Origin: Carettochelys insculpta
Lineage: Eukaryota; Chordata; Testudines; Carettochelyidae
Direction: 5' to 3'
Assembly: GCF_033958435.1 (NCBI RefSeq)
Contig: NC_134167.1
Coordinates: 8,142,001 to 8,206,000 of the forward strand
DNA: 64,000 bases
Shown: positions 57,976-64,000 of the stretch, in pieces
Position numbering within the stretch: the stretch's first letter is position 1
Layout: every line of letters starts with the position of its first letter
Translations under genes and position numbers: made by a program
The notes under the pieces: model-generated
Database searches by the model: none
What the model saw: the letters and a program-made list of their open reading frames with translations, nothing else
Told to the model about the DNA's origin: nothing

Positions 57976-60900
57976 TACCTGGTCCGGCACCCTCCGGATG
58001 TCAGTGGTCTCAAATGAGGGATTTTGCCATAACAGGGGAGGTTAATGCCCTGTCCCTTGCCACCCCCATTGGCAGTCTGGCTGCAGCACCCAGGCTCTCT
58101 GGCTGTGGCTTGCCCTTGCAGCTGCCCCTCTGACCTCATCCCCAGTACTCCAGCCCTGGGGGTGCTGCTGGGGGACTCCTGCACTCTGGCCCTGGTCACC
58201 CACGGGACAGGGGTGGGGGCGGCATGTTCCAGGGGACACTGCCACCAGATCGGCCTCAGTGTCCCCCTGCAGGGCTGCATCTGGTTGCCCTCCTGCCCTG
58301 GCTTCTAGTCCAGAACATGGACAAAAGAGGTTGCCGGACGAGAGAACGCCAGCATTTGGAAGCGCAACCTGTACACCTTTGCTGGGATGGGACAGACAGA
58401 GATGCATGCAGTATTCACAGCAGTATTCATTTCTTTAGATAAATATCACAAATGTCACTACCATCTTGTTATCTATCCCTTCCATAACCACTCCCTATAT
58501 TCTGATACCACATTCTGGCCAGTGAGAGCCTCCCTCCTACTGAATCATACCTTAGTCCACAAACAGTCCGATTCAGGCTGCTGGGAGTAAAGTGTGGCCC
58601 AAGCTGAGGTCAGATTCAGGCCCTTTGCTGGCAGTGCAAAATCTAGTATGTTTTCAAGGTGCGTAATGTTTTATAGCACCATGGGGTAGAATACACACCC
58701 TGGCAGATGCTTGGGCCCTATCAGGGAGGGTGAATTGCACAGATATCAATTTACCAAGCAGCCCATGCAATGGAGAGGTCTCTCTTCCTAGTCTCTTCCC
58801 CTTGGGGTACTGCATGGATTTTTGCAAGGGAGTGCTAACAGAAACAATCATATCTGTGAGTATCTGCATTGGAGTTTGTGCAGCTTTGGTAATGCAGGAA
58901 AATGTGTTCTATCCGTCACCCAACCTTGTTCCTTCCTTCCCCTGGCTCAGCAGTTTTGTAATTGATTGGCATTCTGGGAGAAAGGAATTGATTTAGAGGG
59001 GCCTGCACAAGGAAACTATGGCTGGGGTTGATGGCTCTTTGTATTAATAAAGCATTACCTTCCTAGCAGGCTTTTGTTTCCGTAATGAATTCATAATGAC
59101 ATGATAAAAGAAGGACTGAGGTTTCCAGCAACTTAAAATAAACTCAGCATGAGGGCGCTCTAGCCCAAAAGTGCTGGGAAGAACTGGGAAAGAAACACAG
59201 AATGAGAAATGGGGTAAAATACAAGAGAATTTGCCTAGCATTCTACGGCAATCCCCTGGATTATTCCCTTCCAGCCCAGAGCTGTGTCTACCTTCTTGCA
59301 AGTCACTATTCATTGCCCCTTTGGGGGGCCCTGGCCCAGCAGAGCACACGGGCATGGACAGTGTGGGATTGCACATGTGCTTGATGTTCAGTGCTTGATC
59401 CTGCACAGTGCCGGATTGGAGCCCAAGGGATTTTCATAGGGTGCTGTGTGTGCTGAGCCCTGCCGACTGCGTAATCTTTGCCAAACCACTTCCAGTCTTT
59501 GTCCCTGAGCGCCTGCCATCTACGGGCTCAAGTGAGAACAATACAATCCTCAACCCACAGCTGCAATGCCACAAACAGGACCCTACTCTCAGAGGTGGGT
59601 GGGTGGAAAGGGGAGTGGAACTCTTAACCAATCTTGTTTCCAGGCATATAGCCCTTGGAGACCCTAACTTGTAACTGCCTCTCACCCATTGGGGAAATCT
59701 GCATTGGGAGGGATCCGAGTGTCCGCCCCAGCGGTGAGAGGCTGAATAGCAACAGACAGCTTTATACAAAACTTACCCCTGAGTTTCTCAGGTGGGTGGC
59801 TCTTCATCATCCTTGAGATTTCGCTTGCCACATTCTGTGCTGTTTGGCCACCACATCCCAGCCAGCAGGGGGGCTGGCTCTTGCCCTGTAGTATTAAAGG
59901 AGCTGGACAAAGACCAGGGAGGGAGAGTTCCGAGTCATTGTCTCCCATCGGAGGAGGATGACTAGCAAGCACCAAGGGCAGGCAGGCGTTTAGATGCCCC
60001 TTGGCTCAAACAGACCAGAGCATTTTTAAAAATGCTGGAGATGTACACTCCAAAATGTTCCCCCTCCCCGTTTGTCATGGTGTCAAGTTCCCTGACTGAC
60101 AGGCTCCTCTGCCATGCTCCTGGGCAGCTCCCTGTCACCGCCTGGCATCCAAACCTCCTTAGATTGACAGCAGTGCTCTCTCTCCTCCTGCTTACACGAT
60201 CTGTGCTTGACAAGCCGCAGACCCCGTCAGCTGGCAGCACTGCCAAAGAGCATGATCCAGGGCTCTGCTGAAATCCCGGAGTTCTGGGGAAACTTCCTCT
60301 GCATAACAATTTGTTTCCTGAAGTGCTGTTGGCTCCTCCAGGGAGAGTTCTCTCTGCCAAGCAGGCCTCCAAAAATCTTCACCCTGCCCAGGCTGTGTGC
60401 TGTTCTCCTGCAGCCCTGCGTTCTGGGGGAGCTTTCCATGGAAGCTGGGAGCTGTTGTGACTTACTGCCTCACCTCACTCACTTCACTTCCTTCCTCAGA
60501 TTGACTCACCCCTGGACAGAAATGGTCGCAGGTTGAAGCCCATCCCATAGAGAGACTGGGGACTAGTTTGTGCCATTTGGACTTACTGAAGATTTTGGGT
60601 CTCGGGCCAGAGACAGAAGAAGCTGTTCAGTCCAGGCATTTGCCATTCCAGAGCGCCCTCAGAATCGCAGATATCACTGCTGGCAAACACTGGACTGAGC
60701 CTAGAGAGTTAGGGGTTAATTTTTTTAGCTCATGGGGATGGTTCTGTTGCATCATAGGCAGGTGGATCGCTGGACCTATAGGACCTAGCAGGACACATTA
60801 ATGCAGGCGAAGCATTTACTTCCTAGCTTTTGGTCCGACTACTCGATACAGAGTCCGACAGATGCATGAGGAAGGATAAGCACTTGGCCATTCTGACCAT

Positions 60901-61212
60901 TACCGCTGCACCGATCTGTTCTGGTTATTGGGTACAACTTACATATGCCCCTCCTCATCCCACAACTGACTCCCGAAACACTTACAAAGGAAGGAGACCA
61001 AAAACCAAAACAAATCTAAACCAAACCAGGAAGGACACTCGGATGACAAGCCTACAAACAACGTCTTTTGAGTTCTCCCACAACTCACCAGTGGCTCTTT
61101 GTGCTTCCAAAGGGAAGGGAAAGCACCAAGATGATGATGATGGTTGCTCTGTCATCTCACTCCCTCCTCATCACTTTCATCCAGCTGCTGCAGCTCCTAA
61201 TTCCAGAGTCTG

Positions 61213-61310
61213 AGCTCTTTATTGCTGGTTCGTAGTGCCCAGCACAATGGGGCATTAACCCTGACTGGGGTCCCTAGGTGCTACCACAGGACAGATATTA
61301 GATTATTATA
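61213..61310 (-). repeat. SINE-like tail repeat (fourth copy, inverted)
   Basis: AGTGCCCAGCACAATGGGGC, CTGACTGGGGTCCCTAGGTG and CTACCACAGGACAGATATTA are the reverse complement of the motifs at 50765. Confidence 0.65.
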
Positions 61311-61529
61311 ATCACTTCATTTTTGGCCTCTCAATTACAGTATCTAACAAACAACTAGAAATCTTTCCTGCAGATCAGTGTTAACAATGCACCCTTTCTC
61401 AGCCTGGCATATTTTATTATGACTGCACACAGAGGGCCTCAGCTGAGATCGGGTCCCCCTTGTGTTGGGAGCTGCACATCAAGAGATGCTCTGCATCCAA
61501 AAGGGGAAAGGATGCACAGATTATCCACT

Positions 61530-61610
61530 AGCAGGGCTGGAAATAGGATCTAGGTCTCCCTAGTGCCAGTCTTGTGTCCTAACCACTAGGTCACCCTGCC
61601 TCTCTCCTCA
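61530..61610 (-). repeat. tRNA/CORE-type SINE fragment
   Basis: GGAAATAGGATCTAGGTCTC followed by GTGTCCTAACCACTAGGTCA matches the reversed, tRNA-like head of MIR/CORE SINEs. A similar but more diverged stretch is at 62225-62290 (ACTGGGAATGGAATCCACCC ... CCCCTACGCACGAGACCAAC). Confidence 0.5.
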
Positions 61611-64000
61611 CAAGCCATTCCTGCTTTGGATTTCCCAGTGGCTGGCAGTTTGTTCTAAGTTAGGTGATCATATCTCAGCCTGTGAACGGTGCATATTTGA
61701 TCAGCTGTTCAACCGCCCTGGCTCCGACTCCCAGGCAAGTTGCACACAGCACTTTCCAGCATGTACTTTAGCCAAGCAGAAATCCTTCACACAATTGTAA
61801 GTGCCATATGGGTGAGCAAGACGCTAAGTGTGTATTGTCTTAGCGAAGCGAGTTCTGTGACAAAGTCATAAAGACTGGAGCTGGTGGAGACTGGATTTAG
61901 CCGTAGTAAAGAAAGCAAAGTCCTGCCGTAAGGATACTGCAAGATAATCAGTTCTGAGATATTCTAGCTCTCTAAGTCTTGCTTGGAGAGGGGCCAGGGA
62001 AATAGTGCTCAATAAGTGCAAAGTTTCTGCCATCCCTGAGCTCACCTTACGGTGCCTGCATTACAGTTTGACTGCCCCACTTGACACTGGAGCCATAAGC
62101 GAGAGCCCCTCAGAGCTCCCCCATCTCCTTGAGAGAGTGAAAAAACACCTTGAGAAGAGCAGCCCTAACCCAAGACCTGAGTCAAACAGAGAGCAGGAGG
62201 GGAACAGGCACAGAGTGGGAAAGTGGCAAACTGGGAATGGAATCCACCCCCCTAGTTCCCAGGCCAGTCCCCTACGCACGAGACCAACTACTTGGTTCCT
62301 TGCCAGCTTCCTCTTCTCATCTATAGCACTAGAGCAATTTTTGAGAACTGTGCATAGCCACCTTCCCAGCGCAAATGTTGCTGCTACAACCCAGCTTCCC
62401 TGGGCCATGTCTGCATTCGCACCTGACTAGTGGGGGATTCCCATCCCCTGGGGCTCCTTGCACCTGGTCTTCCAGCTGCTGTCTTCACCTGCCCTGGAGC
62501 ATGGGTTTCCTTGTTACACGGCAGAGAGAGGAGCCAGGTGCTGCTGGACATGCCAGGAGAAATAACCTTAACACCGTAGGCCAGGAGGGCTAGCAAGTCG
62601 CAGGAATTTCCCCTGCCCACCGCCAGGGCAAAGCTTCTGGGCTGTGGGAGGGGCAGCTCTGCTATGGACTCCTACCTCAGGGCAAGTGAGGAGCAAACAG
62701 CCCCTAGCGACTGTTCTCTGTCCCCTCCAGGGGTCTGGTCCAGCTCACTCCTCTTTGCACCAGCCCCTGGACACAGCTGCCAACATTAGCCATGCGCTGC
62801 CTGGGCCTGCCTGCCTCCAGCCTCTGCAAACAAACCCTAGCAATGCTATGTTAAGCCATAGGCCCTTTTGCCTCTACAGGGCCCAACCTTCAAAAGCAAG
62901 TCCCAGCAGCCTGTTACTGGGCAGCACTTCTGCAGCCCCACGATGGGCTCTGCTAAGTGCTCTGGGAGCCCTGGCTCCATGGGACCAGCTGGGAAATCCT
63001 GCCTTGCGGGGGGAGGGGGGGAGTGTCCTGCTGAGCCAGAGCGAGTTCTTGCAGCACAACTTTCCTTTCCTGCCAGACAGGGAGAGTTCTAATGCTCCAT
63101 GACCGTGTGTCAAGGCCCCACCCCAGCAGCAGAGTCCCCCTGGCCAACACAGAGCACTTCTCCCCACCTCACACAGACTCTGCATTCCCCGGCCGCACCA
63201 TGCCGCCCATGGGAGCTGCGGGTCAGGGACAAAATGGGAGGGGCGTCCCTATCGCTTTGTGAAGGATATAGGAGGAAGAAGCCTGACAAGAGAGACAGTG
63301 GGAGGTGTCTGAGACAGACTCACCTAATGGTCAGAGCACAGGCCTGGGGGCAGTGTCATTCTAGGAGAGGCAGGGCCTGGGGTAACCCTCCTCAGCAGTC
63401 CAGCACAGGCTCCAAGTCAAACCATGCAGTGGATCAGGAGGGTGGCATGGCAGGGCACAGCAGGGCGGAGCAGGCTGCCGCTCCCCTGGCCTGCCCGATG
63501 AGTGGTGGTGGAGGGGAAGTGACCCCTGCTGCCTTCACAGACTGACCCTCGACCCCAGGTAACTCCCACTTCCCTCCCATCCATAGGACAGTTGGGGCAG
63601 CTGCTGCAGGACCCCCAAATGCATGGGGCCTGGGGTGGCCACTCCAGTTCATCCTATTGGTGGGATGGTTCTGCCTGGCAGCCCTGGGCTCAGTCAGTCC
63701 CGGACAGTCACTTCTGGGATGTGGACACCTGTCGCTATGGGCACGAGCCAGCCCCTGCTTGGCAGCCTGAGTGCAGAGGCTAAGGACTGCATCGACCATG
63801 GAGACAACTCCCCTCTGCCATTCCAGAGAGCCGCCAGCACTTGGACCCAGACCTCTGTGTGAGCAGCAGGGCCCTGCTTGGCATCATTTAACTTGCCAGG
63901 GCTGGGTCAGCCTTTGGCAGATACGGTCTCACCTGTGCAGGCCTCAGGACTGTGTGTGATGGAGCTGCCCACCTGCGGAGTGCCAGGCTCTGTTCGGGTC

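Larger units (their letters stand above)
58000..64000. other. Gene-free right end, increasingly GC-rich after 62.4 kb
   Basis: No exon can be supported. GC content rises towards the right edge, which keeps several 100-150 codon frames open on both strands, but none resembles a known protein. CpG is not enriched as it is at the two promoters. Two SINE-like fragments are listed separately. Confidence 0.55.

Noticed and set aside
63592..63783. Trp-rich 63-codon frame at the right end
   Set aside because: There is no splice context and no recognised similarity, and the GC-rich region keeps frames open by chance.

Overview
The window is ordinary vertebrate nuclear DNA. It has long introns with GT–AG splice sites, CpG-rich promoters, many decayed CR1 LINE 3' ends, MIR-type SINE fragments and several families of short inverted-repeat DNA transposons. 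The CR1 and interspersed-repeat mix points to a sauropsid, most likely a turtle. That species call is inference from repeat style, not from an alignment.

Two protein-coding genes are supported. NSD3 (histone H3K36 methyltransferase family) lies on the minus strand. Only its 5' part is here: a GC-rich promoter and non-coding first exon near 21.65-22.1 kb, a 13 kb intron 1, and the first coding exon (8604-7877, 228 codons). The PWWP, PHD and SET exons would lie beyond the left edge. LETM2 (mitochondrial inner-membrane LETM1-family protein) lies on the plus strand and is complete. It has a non-coding exon 1 ending at 27231, start codon at 28031, ten coding exons and a stop at 39314-39316, giving a predicted 477-residue protein. 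The two genes are divergent, with promoters about 5 kb apart, as in the NSD3-LETM2 order of human 8p11.

Layout: 1-7876 NSD3 intron 2; 7877-8604 NSD3 coding exon; 8605-21647 NSD3 intron 1; 21648-~22100 NSD3 exon 1 and promoter; ~22.1-27.0 kb shared intergenic region; 27.0-39.6 kb LETM2; 39.6-64 kb a gene-poor tail with repeats, microsatellites, a LINE remnant and possible conserved non-coding DNA. By synteny FGFR1 should come next on the minus strand, but I found none of its exons here.

No CRISPR array, operon, phage or novel multi-gene system is visible. The most interesting items are a GC-AG intron in LETM2, a run of phase-0 symmetric LETM2 exons, a possible upstream ORF, the CCAAT and ZNF143-like promoter sites, and several inverted-repeat elements with clear target-site duplications.
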